Shown: piece by piece, positions 1 through 7,492 of the stretch
How the letters are laid out: each line of letters begins with the position of its first letter
Numbering within the stretch: position 1 is the first letter of the stretch
Assembly (NCBI GenBank): GCA_023269455.1
Contig: JAHFTG010000003.1
Coordinates: 1 to 10,728 of the forward strand
Direction: 5' to 3'
DNA from: Opitutaceae bacterium
GTDB taxonomy: Bacteria; Verrucomicrobiota; Verrucomicrobiia; Opitutales; Opitutaceae
Length of the DNA stretch: 10,728 bases
Notes under the pieces: model-generated
What the model saw: only the letters and a program-made list of their open reading frames with translations
The model's database searches: none
Told to the model about the DNA's origin: nothing
Program-made: the position numbers and the translations under genes

Positions 1-891
1 TCGACCGCGCCGCTGAATTACGGCGAAGGCTTGGTCATGCGTATCCTCGACAAGCAGAAGTCCACGCTGCCCATGACCGCGCTGGGTTTCTCGGAGGAAA
101 ATCTGGCCAAGTATCGCGCCGTCATCACGCAGCCCTACGGCATGATCCTGCACTGCGGCCCGACCGGCTCCGGCAAGTCGATGACGCTCTATTCCGCGCT
201 CAACGAGATCAATTCGCCCGAACTCGTCATCCGCACTGCCGAAGACCCGATCGAATACACCCTTGCCGGCATCAATCAGATGCAGATGCACCGGCAGATC
301 GGGCTGACGTTTGCCAGCGCGTTGCGCTCCTTTCTCCGTCAAGATCCCGACATCATTCTGGTGGGCGAAATTCGAGACAAGGAAACCGCCAACATCGCCG
401 TCGAGGCGGCGCTCACTGGCCACTTGCTCATCTCCACGCTGCACACCAACGACGCGCCCAGCACCGTCGCCCGTCTCACGGACATGGGCGTGGAACCCTT
501 CATGATTTCGTCGTCGCTGCTCTGCGTCTGCGCCCAGCGCCTCATGCGCCGCGTGTGCAAGCAGTGCAGGCAGACCGTCGATCCCACTCCGCGCGAAAAA
601 GACATCTTGGAAAAAGCCATCGGCTGGAGCGGCCAGATTCCCCGGGCCAATCCCAAGGGCTGTCCCAAGTGCAGCAGTTCCGGTTACAAGGGACGCGTGG
701 GTATCCACGAACTCATGGTCACCAACGAGGAGCTGATCGAAGGCATCAACAAAGGCATGGAGACCTCCGAGCTCAAAAAAATCGCCATGCGCGGCGGGAT
801 GAAAACCCTCCATCAAGATTCCCTGCTTAAGGTGAAGGAAGGTTTCACGACGATGGAAGAAGCCATCTCCACCGTGCCGCCCGATCTGTGA
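1..891 (+). CDS. Type IV pilus / type II secretion assembly ATPase, C-terminal part (PilB/GspE family), 5' truncated
   Basis: The reading frame is open from base 1, so this is the C-terminal 296 residues of a larger ATPase and the true start lies upstream; the TTG at 31 is internal. Family knowledge: these cytoplasmic hexameric ATPases drive pilus or pseudopilus assembly at the inner membrane. Seen in order: a linker resembling the start of the ATPase domain (VMRILDK), Walker A GPTGSGKS (157-180), the Asp-box stretch TAEDPIEY, Walker B DIILVGEIRD (349-378), and the TGHLLISTLHTNDA His-box region. A zinc-type tetracysteine follows, CKQC (556-567) and CPKC (661-672), with about 30 residues between the pairs. 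The tetracysteine marks PilB/GspE and argues against the retraction ATPase PilT. Without the N-terminal domain or neighbouring pilus genes I cannot choose between PilB and GspE. A lipoprotein gene follows 17 bases after the stop and is probably cotranscribed. Confidence 0.95.
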   Translation, partial: STAPLNYGEGLVMRILDKQKSTLPMTALGFSEENLAKYRAVITQPYGMILHCGPTGSGKSMTLYSALNEINSPELVIRTAEDPIEYTLAGINQMQMHRQIGLTFASALRSFLRQDPDIILVGEIRDKETANIAVEAALTGHLLISTLHTNDAPSTVARLTDMGVEPFMISSSLLCVCAQRLMRRVCKQCRQTVDPTPREKDILEKAIGWSGQIPRANPKGCPKCSSSGYKGRVGIHELMVTNEELIEGINKGMETSELKKIAMRGGMKTLHQDSLLKVKEGFTTMEEAISTVPPDL

Positions 892-908
892 GCCTTGTTT
901 TAATTTTT

Positions 909-1409
909 ATGAAACGACTGCCCCTTTTGTTGTGTATCGCCGTCGCCCTGCTGGGTGGTTGCAAAGGCAAGCCCAAGGTCATTTCCGACACGGACAAGCT
1001 GAAGGCGGAAAACTTTGTCAGCGAAGCGCAGTTCTCCATGCAGATCCGCGAGTATTCGCGGGCGGAGGAACTCTTCCAGAAAGCCATCGCCGTGCGTGAG
1101 GATTACCCCGAATACTGGGTCGCCCTCGGCATGGCCCGCCGCCGTCAGGACAACAAAGACGGCGCGCGCGCGGCCTACAAAAAAGCCATCGATCTGATCG
1201 AGGACCGCTATGATCAGGAGAAGGACGAAAAAGATCTCGGGCAGGAAGCCTGGGTGCTGGCGCTGCTCGGCCGCACGGACGACGCGGTCCAGTTTCTCCA
1301 GAAGAAACTCAAGGAACACCCCGACAGCGACTACCTCAAGAAAATGGCCGATCCTCGCGGATTACCCCACACTTTCCAGACGGACGAGTTCAAGGAACTG
1401 GCGCTTTAA
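909..1409 (+). CDS. Small TPR-repeat lipoprotein
   Basis: A predicted 166-aa secreted lipoprotein. The start at ATG 909 gives a clean signal peptide: KR at residues 2-3, a hydrophobic stretch 4-16, and a lipobox LGGC with the lipidated cysteine at residue 18. Lysine at +2 does not suggest inner-membrane retention. The mature part has about three TPR-like helical pairs. Repeat 1 is near residues 34-67 (YSRAEELFQKAIAVREDYP), repeat 2 near 68-100 (KDGARAAYKKAIDLI) and repeat 3 near 111-140 (GRTDDAVQFLQKKLKEHP). TPR proteins act as binding scaffolds. Lipidated TPR proteins serve as pilotins for secretins in some type IV pilus systems (PilF/PilW), so a role in pilus or secretion assembly is plausible next to the ATPase but is only inference. 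An in-frame GTG at 888 overlaps the preceding stop and would spoil the signal peptide. There is no clear Shine-Dalgarno; the leader is T-rich. Confidence 0.85.
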   Translation: MKRLPLLLCIAVALLGGCKGKPKVISDTDKLKAENFVSEAQFSMQIREYSRAEELFQKAIAVREDYPEYWVALGMARRRQDNKDGARAAYKKAIDLIEDRYDQEKDEKDLGQEAWVLALLGRTDDAVQFLQKKLKEHPDSDYLKKMADPRGLPHTFQTDEFKELAL

Positions 1410-3604
1410 GCCGCAGGCACGGTTTCAGGAGCCGATGGTTTGGCCGGGCCGCGTTGCGCCATGGCGAGCGTCATGGCGCTGATTTCCGTGGCGATTTTCC
1501 CCAGTTGCAGGCGGATGAGTTCGTGTCGTTCGCTCGTGGAGCGGGCTTCGAGTTGGTCCAACGCGGCCAAGTGTGTCGTCAGATCGTCGGGCGTGAGCGT
1601 TTCGGTTTCGACTGCGCGGGCGAGGGCTTCGATGGTTTCACCGGTTTTCTCCGCGACGAGGCCGAGGTGAGTGGCGTCGAGGCGTTCGCCGCTCTTGATG
1701 TTCGTCATCAGGACGGTGATGGCGCGGGTGATGCGGGTGTTGGAGTGGACGAGGGCGGTGGCGAGTTCGACGTTGCTGCGCTGGCCGGAGGGATCGCCCG
1801 CCATGCGTTGCAAGGATGCGGCGGCGTTGCTGTTGGCGGTTTCGGTGACGCGCTTGATGTGCACGCCTTTGCCGTCGAACGCGGTGCCGTCGAAAAAACG
1901 CCCGGCCACGGCTTCAAGATAAACGCGGTTGGCGCGGATCGCCGCAGCCATCGTCGCGGGGAAGCGCTGGCGTTCCCATGTTGGCCAAAAAAAGAGCGCA
2001 CCCAGGAGCGCGAGCGCGCCTCCGCCGAGGCTGCACAGCAGGCGGTCGATGGTGAAGTCCAGGTGGACGGTCGAGGCGGTTTCCGTGAAGAGCACGATCA
2101 TCAACGTGATGAAAAAAACGGCGAGGCCGTAGCGTTGTTTCTGGTGATAGGCGAAGCCGAAGACGGCGGCGGCGATGAGCACGTCGAGCAAAGGCAATGG
2201 CATCCGCACCCAAAGAAACGCGCTGGCGAGCAGGCTGCCCGCGACCGTGCCGAGGATGCGTTGGCCGGCGCGTTTGCGGGTGGAGCCGTAGTCGGGCTGG
2301 AGCACGACGATGATGGTGAACGCGATCCAGTAGCCGCGCGGAATGTCGAAGCTCTTGTAGATCGCGATGCCCAGCATGGTGAGCACGGTCATGCGCAACG
2401 TGTGCCGCACGAGCACGGGGTCAAGGTGGTGTGCGGGGTTGATCCACGATGTCAGTGAGCGCAGTGAAATGGAACTGAGATCAGGCAGCCGGAGGGGAAA
2501 GCCCGTGTGGGCGTTGCCGCGATCCACGGTTTCCTTCAGGGCTTTTTCGATGGCGATGAGATGGTCGCCGATCTGGCGGAGGATTTCCCGGGCCATCGCG
2601 GTCTCGGCCGAATCGGCCTGAAGCGAATCGAGGTGCCCGGAGAGCACGCGCACCAAGCCCGCGCAGCGCCGGAGGCGCACGTCGGAGACGGCGAAGTTTT
2701 CAGGGCGATGGGTGATCGTCGTGATGGCGACCGACCGGGTGAGGTTGGTCAACGCGAGCAACAGCGAGTCGAGGGGCGCGGTGAGGCGGGGGAAATCGGG
2801 ATGCGTCGCAAGACTTTCCAGCGAGGCGCTCAGGGCGACGGCGCGCGTGCCGAGGCGGGCTCCCGCGAGGTGCAACTCTTGAAGATGAGTGACAAGCCGG
2901 GCGCTGCGTCCGCCTTCCGCCGCAGCCAAAACGGTGTAAGTTCGATCCAGGGTTTGGCGCAGTTCGAGTTCTCGCCCGGAGGTGTTTTTTGTGTGGGTGG
3001 GCTCGGCGGGGGTTAAGTCCGAGCGTATGGCGGCGAACAGTTCGGAGACGGCGATCCAGCTTTCCGCCACGGCGTGTCGCAGGGCGTGCTGCGGGCGAAA
3101 GGGCCAGAGCATCGCCTGCAAGGCGATGCCCCACGACGCGCCGACGAGCGTGTAGGCGGCGTGTTGCCATACGGGTTCCTGACCCACGGGAAGGGCGAGG
3201 GAGACGATGAACAGCAGGGCCGAGGCAACGCCAAGTCCGGGGCCGTAGTCCCAGCTCAGATGACGCCAGAGGCCGGACAGCAGCGCGAGTGCGCCGATGG
3301 CGAGCACGGCGGTGATCGTATGGGGACCAGAGAGGGAGCCCAGAAGCGTCGTCCCGGTGATGATCGCGGAGATCAGTAGAAGGATCACCAATCGGAACCG
3401 ATAGGTGCCGCGCACATCGGTGAGAGTCACGACTTGTGCGGCCATCGCCGCGAAATACACGTCGGACGTGGCTCCGATGATCTGAAAGATCACCAGCGGG
3501 ACGACGAAGGCGATGGTGCCGCGCAGCGCGCGGGTGAGCTCGGGGTTGAGCGATTCGCGCTGGAGCAATTTTTCTGTCTCGGCGGGGAGCCGCGCCGTGT
3601 TCAT
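1406..3604 (-). CDS. FUSC-family inner-membrane protein (YccS/aromatic acid exporter-like)
   Basis: A 732-aa protein with the FUSC duplicated architecture. An N-terminal membrane block (residues about 28-168) has several hydrophobic helices, among them AFVVPLVIFQII, LVILLLISAIITGTTLL and GVASALLFIVSLALPV. A soluble, mostly helical linker (about 170-400) follows, then a second membrane block (about 403-542). The second block carries the FUSC_2-type signature RGYWIAFTIIVVLQPDYG (423-440) followed by STRKRAGQRILGTVAGSLLA. A helical cytoplasmic tail ends the protein. Family knowledge: relatives include E. coli YccS and the AaeB p-hydroxybenzoate efflux component, but substrates are mostly unknown, so no substrate is assigned. 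It lies 48 bases downstream of mnmA on the same strand and is probably cotranscribed with it. No Shine-Dalgarno precedes the ATG. Its 3' end overlaps the convergent lipoprotein gene by 4 bases. Confidence 0.9.
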   Translation of the reverse strand: MNTARLPAETEKLLQRESLNPELTRALRGTIAFVVPLVIFQIIGATSDVYFAAMAAQVVTLTDVRGTYRFRLVILLLISAIITGTTLLGSLSGPHTITAVLAIGALALLSGLWRHLSWDYGPGLGVASALLFIVSLALPVGQEPVWQHAAYTLVGASWGIALQAMLWPFRPQHALRHAVAESWIAVSELFAAIRSDLTPAEPTHTKNTSGRELELRQTLDRTYTVLAAAEGGRSARLVTHLQELHLAGARLGTRAVALSASLESLATHPDFPRLTAPLDSLLLALTNLTRSVAITTITHRPENFAVSDVRLRRCAGLVRVLSGHLDSLQADSAETAMAREILRQIGDHLIAIEKALKETVDRGNAHTGFPLRLPDLSSISLRSLTSWINPAHHLDPVLVRHTLRMTVLTMLGIAIYKSFDIPRGYWIAFTIIVVLQPDYGSTRKRAGQRILGTVAGSLLASAFLWVRMPLPLLDVLIAAAVFGFAYHQKQRYGLAVFFITLMIVLFTETASTVHLDFTIDRLLCSLGGGALALLGALFFWPTWERQRFPATMAAAIRANRVYLEAVAGRFFDGTAFDGKGVHIKRVTETANSNAAASLQRMAGDPSGQRSNVELATALVHSNTRITRAITVLMTNIKSGERLDATHLGLVAEKTGETIEALARAVETETLTPDDLTTHLAALDQLEARSTSERHELIRLQLGKIATEISAMTLAMAQRGPAKPSAPETVPAA

Positions 3605-3652
3605 CGGGCGGCAGTGTCACCGAGGTCCGGCAGTGGGGTCACGCTTTTAAGC

Positions 3653-4747
3653 TCAAGCATACACGCCGCCGCCGAGGAGGCGTTCGCCGTCGTGCAGCGC
3701 TAGGATTTGCCCGGCGGCGAGTCCGCGTTGTGGCTGTTGAAAGCGGATGAGTGCGGTGTCGCCGCTCGTGACATCGGGGATGAATTCGAGGGCCACCCGC
3801 GGATCGCGGTAGCGCACGCGGCCTTCGAGCGTGCGCGAGGTGGTGACGGGCGTGGCGTTCCACTGGAGTGAGTGGATGCGCACCTCGGTTTGAAAAAGGC
3901 CGGGCGCACCGGGCTGGTCGAAGGCGACGAGGAGGGCGTTGTCCCCGGGGCGTTTGCCAACGACGACGTAGGCGAGGTTGTCGGTGTTGGATGGCACGCC
4001 GATGCCTTTGCGCTGGCCGAGCGTGAAGTAGTGCAGCCCGTGGTGGCGGCCGAGTTCCTTGTTGTCGGTCGCGCGCACGATGGGGCCGGGCTGGTCGGGC
4101 ACGTATTGGCGGAGGAAGTCCTGCATCTTCACTTCGCCGATGAAGCAGATGCCCTGGCTGTCTTTTTTTTGCGCGGTGGGGAGGCCGGCTTCGGCGGCGA
4201 GGCGGCGCAGTTCGGGCTTGGGCAGGTGGCCGATGGGGAAGCGGGCGTCGGCGAGTTGTTCTTGGGAGAGCAGCGCGAGGAAGTAGGACTGGTCCTTGTT
4301 TTTATCGGCGCCTTCGATGAGCGCGAAGCGGCCGTCGGCGAGCGTCTCGCGGCGCGCGTAGTGGCCGGTGGCGACGGAGCCGAAGCCGTGGTCGCGCGCC
4401 CAGGCGCGAAAGACCCCGAACTTGATCTCGCGGTTGCACATGATGTCGGGGTTCGGCGTGAGGCCGCGCCGGTAGCCGTCGAGCAGGTAGGCGACCACGC
4501 GTTCGCGATAATCCTGCATGAGGTTGACGACGCGGAACTCGATGCCGAGCCGGTCGCAGACCGCGCGCGCGTCCTCGATGTCCTGCTGCCACGGGCAGTG
4601 GCCGATCACGTTGTCCTCGTTGATCCAGTTCTTCATGTAGGCGCCCACGAGGTCGTGGCCTTGCTGCTTGAGCACGAGCGCGGCGACGGAGCTGTCCACT
4701 CCGCCGGACATGGCTACGAGAATTTTTTCGGATGAGGGCACGCTCAC
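3653..4747 (-). CDS. mnmA: tRNA-specific 2-thiouridylase MnmA
   Basis: This cytoplasmic enzyme makes the 2-thio group of s2U34 in the wobble position of tRNAs for Lys, Glu and Gln. It adenylates U34 and transfers sulfur relayed from a cysteine desulfurase. The 364-aa length is normal for the family. Visible motifs are the PP-loop SGGVDSS (14-20), NPDIMCNREIKFG with the first catalytic cysteine C104, ATGHYAR (126-132), KDQSYFL (151-157), and GICFIGE with the second catalytic cysteine C201. A C-terminal beta-barrel part ends in GGGVYA. The best start is GTG at 4747, because no ATG lies upstream in frame before the motif. A second GTG two codons in (4741) is an alternative. No Shine-Dalgarno is visible. 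The gene is divergent from the GH13 enzyme and lies upstream of the FUSC gene. The coding strand has eight consecutive A residues (bases 4163-4170) just before the C201 loop. Confidence 0.97.
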   Translation of the reverse strand: MSVPSSEKILVAMSGGVDSSVAALVLKQQGHDLVGAYMKNWINEDNVIGHCPWQQDIEDARAVCDRLGIEFRVVNLMQDYRERVVAYLLDGYRRGLTPNPDIMCNREIKFGVFRAWARDHGFGSVATGHYARRETLADGRFALIEGADKNKDQSYFLALLSQEQLADARFPIGHLPKPELRRLAAEAGLPTAQKKDSQGICFIGEVKMQDFLRQYVPDQPGPIVRATDNKELGRHHGLHYFTLGQRKGIGVPSNTDNLAYVVVGKRPGDNALLVAFDQPGAPGLFQTEVRIHSLQWNATPVTTSRTLEGRVRYRDPRVALEFIPDVTSGDTALIRFQQPQRGLAAGQILALHDGERLLGGGVYA

Positions 4748-4773
4748 TGACGACGTGTTGGGGATGGGGGATT

Positions 4774-4779
4774 TGTCAA
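4774..4779 (-). promoter_or_regulatory. Possible -35 element for mnmA
   Basis: On the minus strand this reads TTGACA, a perfect match to the sigma-70-type -35 consensus, 26 bases upstream of the mnmA GTG. Immediately upstream of it sits a perfect palindrome (4780-4799). At the usual 17-base spacing there is no good TATAAT-like -10; the sequence there is ACGTCG. If this is a promoter, the leader would be very short or the -10 atypical for this organism. It is also a plausible chance match, so confidence is low. Confidence 0.3.
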
Positions 4780-4799
4780 CCGCTGGTGAAATCCAGCGG
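4780..4799. repeat. Perfect 7-bp inverted repeat in the mnmA/GH13 divergent region
   Basis: CCGCTGG (4780-4786) and CCAGCGG (4793-4799) are exact reverse complements separated by the 6 bases TGAAAT. The 125-base divergent region 4748-4872 holds little else. A weak TTGTGC (4827-4832) to AATGAT (4849-4854) pair with a 16-base spacer could serve the GH13 gene, but it matches consensus poorly. The palindrome could be a dimeric regulator operator controlling one or both genes, or an RNA hairpin in a leader. There is no T-run on either side, so it is not a classical terminator. The function is inferred only from its position. Confidence 0.5.
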
Positions 4800-4872
4800 G
4801 CGTATTCGTGGCGTGCGCTTTCAATCTTGTGCGGAGGTTGGCACGAGGAATGATGTCATTTCTTTCCCACGC

Positions 4873-7323
4873 ATGTCGTCACGCCCCAAGAAAATCGCCC
4901 GCGCCTGGTTGGACTCCCCTACGCATGGAGTGGTTGAGTTGCTCCACGACTGGCGGGCGAGGCACCTGCCTCCGCTGGCGCTCGGCGGCGCGGCGCGGTT
5001 TGCGTCGTTGCAACGCGTGCCCGACTACACGTTTGGCTGCGACAGCGGCTACTTCGTCAATCGCAAGAACGAGATCTATTTTTTCATCCGGCTCGCACAG
5101 CATCCTGACATCAATCCGGCGGTGGAGGCGGTCTATCTGGCGGGCGATTTCAACGGCTGGCCGGACGCCGTAGGCAAGCCGGAGTGGGCGCTTCGGGAGG
5201 CTTCGCTGGACGGCGATCCCGTGCTGCTGTGGTCGGGCGAGGCGGCGCAGTTTTTGGGTGATCCGCTGAAGCGCTTCAAATTCGTGACGGCAGCGCACCG
5301 GTGGCTGCCGGTAAACCCGGGCGCGCCCAACGCCGTGCGCGACGCCGACGGTAATTTTAATCTTTCCATCGATCCCGAGCGCACGGGGCAGCACTTGTTT
5401 CAGTTTACGCTGGCGCATCCGCAGGATCTTTCCGAGTCGGCGGTGGTGCGCTGGTCGGCGGGCGATGCCGACGAGAGCGTGCCGCTGATGCCCGGCGAAT
5501 TTTTCTACAAGCTGGCGACCGATCTTCCGCTCGGGGCGCTGGTGCGTGGGAACGAAACGGTGTTTCGGATTTTCGCGCCGCGCGCGAAATCCATCTGGCT
5601 GTCCGTCTGCGCGGCGCTCGACCAGCAGGGGAATCCGCATCGTTATCCGCTCGTGCGGCGCGCCGATGCGCATGGTCAGTCCGGCGTGTGGGAGATCACT
5701 TTGGCGGACAATCTGCACGGCTGGTTTTACTGGTATCATGTGGACGGCCCGCGCGACGTCTTCGGGTTGTTCGATCCGCAGCACCGCGTGCTCGATCCTT
5801 ATGCGCTGGCGGCGGTGGACCGGCTGGGACCGGGCATCGTGTTGGATGCGGCCTGGGTGGGGCAGGGCGACCGCGAGTTCGAGACGCCCGCGTGGCAAGA
5901 TCTCGTCATCGCGGAGGCCCATGTGCGCGATCTTGCCGCGCTCGCGCCGGTGGAGATGAGCCCGGAGGAACGGCGCGGGTTCGCCGGGCTGCGCAAGTGG
6001 GTCGAGCATCCCGACTTTTATCTGCACCGGCTCGGCGTGAACTGCGTGGAGCTCCAGCCGATCCAGGAATTCGATAACAAGACCCCGGAGGAATACCACT
6101 GGGGCTACATGACCAACAATTATTTCGCGCCGGAAAGCAGCTACGCGACCGACGCGCCGCACGCCTCCGGGGTGAAGGAGTTTCAGGCGCTCGTCGCGGC
6201 GTTTCATAGCCGCGGCATGGCGGTGATCCTCGATGTGGTTTACAACCATGTCGGCGAGCCGGCGCATCTGATGTTCGTGGACCGCCTGTATTATTTCGAG
6301 CAGGACAGCGCGGGCAATCTGTCCAACTGGAGCGGCTGCGGCAACGACCTGCGCGCGCGCTCCGCGATGGCCACGCGGCTCATTGTTGATAGCTGCCGCC
6401 ACCTCGTGGAGACCTATGGCGTGGACGGCTTCCGCTTCGACTTGGCGGACTTGGTCGGCGCCGAGGTGTTGAAGCAGGTCGAGGTCGCCCTCAAGCGCGT
6501 GAAGCCCGACGTCATCTTGATCGCGGAGCCGTGGAGTTTTCGCGGACACATCGCGGGCGAGTTGCGCGACACCGGCTGGGCCTCGTGGAACGACGGCTAC
6601 CGCAACTTCGTGCGCGACTACGTGCGTGGCGGCGGCTCGCGGGAAAGCTTCGAGTATTATTTGAAAGGCTCGCCGTGGTATTACGCGAAGTGGCCTGCGC
6701 AGACGGTCAACTACACCGAATCGCACGACGACAAGACCTGGATCGACAACATCACCGAAAACACCAGCGGCAACGGCGACCACCCCACGCTCAACGACCG
6801 CCGCCGCACGCACCTCATGGCGGCGTTCCTGCATATGTCCATCGGCATTCCCATGCTCTCGGCCGGACAGGATTTCATCCGCTCGAAGCAGGGGATCAAC
6901 AACACCTACCAGATGGGCGAGGTGAACGCCCTCGACTACAAGCGCATCTACCGCTTCCCGGCGACGCACGCGTATTTTGCCGACTGGATCGCTTTCCGCC
7001 GGTCGGAGCCGGGCCGCCTGCTGCGCCATTTCTCGCGCGCGACGGAAGGTTTTTTCCAGTTTTTCTGGGCGCCCAATACCTCCGCGCCGGCCGTGCTTTA
7101 CAACGCCGACCACTCGCTCGGGCCGCAGCAGATCCTTTTTGCGATCAATCCCACGATTTACGACGTCACCATCCCGCTCGGAGGCATCGCTTCCGGAGAA
7201 TGGCGCCAACTGGCTGACCACGAGCGGTTTTTTTCGACATTTCACGCGGGCGGCGGCCGACGCGTGGAGACCGATCTCTATGTGCCCGCGCTTGGTCTTG
7301 GCCTCTGGTTGCGCGAAGGCTGA
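4873..7323 (+). CDS. GH13 isoamylase/pullulanase-type alpha-glucan debranching enzyme
   Basis: An 816-aa enzyme of the alpha-amylase clan, probably hydrolysing alpha-1,6 branches of glycogen-like glucans. No signal peptide is present, so it should act in the cytoplasm. Module 1 (residues about 67-167) looks like a CBM48/glycogen-binding domain, with AGDFNGW at 90-96 and RFKFV at 134-138. Module 2 (about 227-292) is a second Ig-like domain (TVFRIFAPRAKSIWLSV). The catalytic barrel follows: AEAHVRDLA (347-355), the debranching-type YHWGYMTNNYFAPESSYATD (408-427), region I DVVYNH (454-459), and region II GFRFD with nucleophile D523. Region III is ILIAEPW with acid/base E552, and region IV is ESHDD with H618 and D619. 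All GH13 catalytic residues are therefore present. ATG 4873 is preferred; an ATG at 4732 would extend the protein through the intergenic region into mnmA with a non-homologous-looking N-terminus. There is no clear Shine-Dalgarno. I cannot separate isoamylase from pullulanase specificity. Confidence 0.9.
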   Translation: MSSRPKKIARAWLDSPTHGVVELLHDWRARHLPPLALGGAARFASLQRVPDYTFGCDSGYFVNRKNEIYFFIRLAQHPDINPAVEAVYLAGDFNGWPDAVGKPEWALREASLDGDPVLLWSGEAAQFLGDPLKRFKFVTAAHRWLPVNPGAPNAVRDADGNFNLSIDPERTGQHLFQFTLAHPQDLSESAVVRWSAGDADESVPLMPGEFFYKLATDLPLGALVRGNETVFRIFAPRAKSIWLSVCAALDQQGNPHRYPLVRRADAHGQSGVWEITLADNLHGWFYWYHVDGPRDVFGLFDPQHRVLDPYALAAVDRLGPGIVLDAAWVGQGDREFETPAWQDLVIAEAHVRDLAALAPVEMSPEERRGFAGLRKWVEHPDFYLHRLGVNCVELQPIQEFDNKTPEEYHWGYMTNNYFAPESSYATDAPHASGVKEFQALVAAFHSRGMAVILDVVYNHVGEPAHLMFVDRLYYFEQDSAGNLSNWSGCGNDLRARSAMATRLIVDSCRHLVETYGVDGFRFDLADLVGAEVLKQVEVALKRVKPDVILIAEPWSFRGHIAGELRDTGWASWNDGYRNFVRDYVRGGGSRESFEYYLKGSPWYYAKWPAQTVNYTESHDDKTWIDNITENTSGNGDHPTLNDRRRTHLMAAFLHMSIGIPMLSAGQDFIRSKQGINNTYQMGEVNALDYKRIYRFPATHAYFADWIAFRRSEPGRLLRHFSRATEGFFQFFWAPNTSAPAVLYNADHSLGPQQILFAINPTIYDVTIPLGGIASGEWRQLADHERFFSTFHAGGGRRVETDLYVPALGLGLWLREG

Positions 7324-7492
7324 GGGGCGGTTTGCTACATCGGGTCGCAATAAACGCAGGGTATTTGCCAGCGGATGCTCAGCCAAAACCCTTGCAAATC
7401 AGCACGTCGCCCTTTTCTTTTTCCATCCCGTGCCACGCGGTGCGGCTTCACCTGAAACAGTAAACTAATCACCAGAAAAACGGAGTCCTCTT
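7324..7492. other. Intergenic region and leader upstream of gap
   Basis: This 169-base gap separates the debranching enzyme from the glycolytic cluster and is where a gap promoter should lie. I see no pair of -35/-10 hexamers with convincing spacing. TTGCAA (7392-7397) resembles a -35 but lacks a matching -10. A pyrimidine-rich stretch runs from about 7409 to 7425. No hairpin plus T-run follows the GH13 stop codon. The last 30 bases are A-rich and carry the ribosome binding site described separately. Confidence 0.5.
7482..7485 (+). promoter_or_regulatory. Ribosome binding site of gap
   Basis: GGAG lies 7 bases upstream of the gap ATG in an A-rich leader (AGAAAAACGGAG). It is the only good Shine-Dalgarno-like site before any gene start in this window, in keeping with strong translation of gap and in contrast with pgk and tpiA. 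Confidence 0.75.

Noticed and set aside
888..908. GTG 888 start for the TPR lipoprotein, overlapping the ATPase stop
   Set aside because: The 7 extra residues precede the KR-hydrophobic-LGGC signal that starts properly at ATG 909.
1454..2458. 334-codon plus-strand open frame opposite the FUSC gene
   Set aside because: Gly/Asp/Glu-rich shadow. The minus strand encodes coherent membrane segments and the FUSC signature.
3872..4735. 287-codon plus-strand open frame opposite mnmA
   Set aside because: Low-complexity Val/Ala/Glu/Gly shadow of a gene with clear PP-loop and catalytic cysteine motifs.
4732..4872. N-terminal extension of the debranching enzyme to ATG 4732
   Set aside because: It would overlap the divergent mnmA start and translate the intergenic palindrome. 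The extra 47 residues look non-coding.
4879..7386. 835-codon open frame on the minus strand opposite the debranching enzyme
   Set aside because: It is exactly antisense to a GH13 gene with all catalytic motifs. Its translation is Arg/His/Val/Ala-rich with no recognisable domain, as expected from codon bias in GC-rich DNA.
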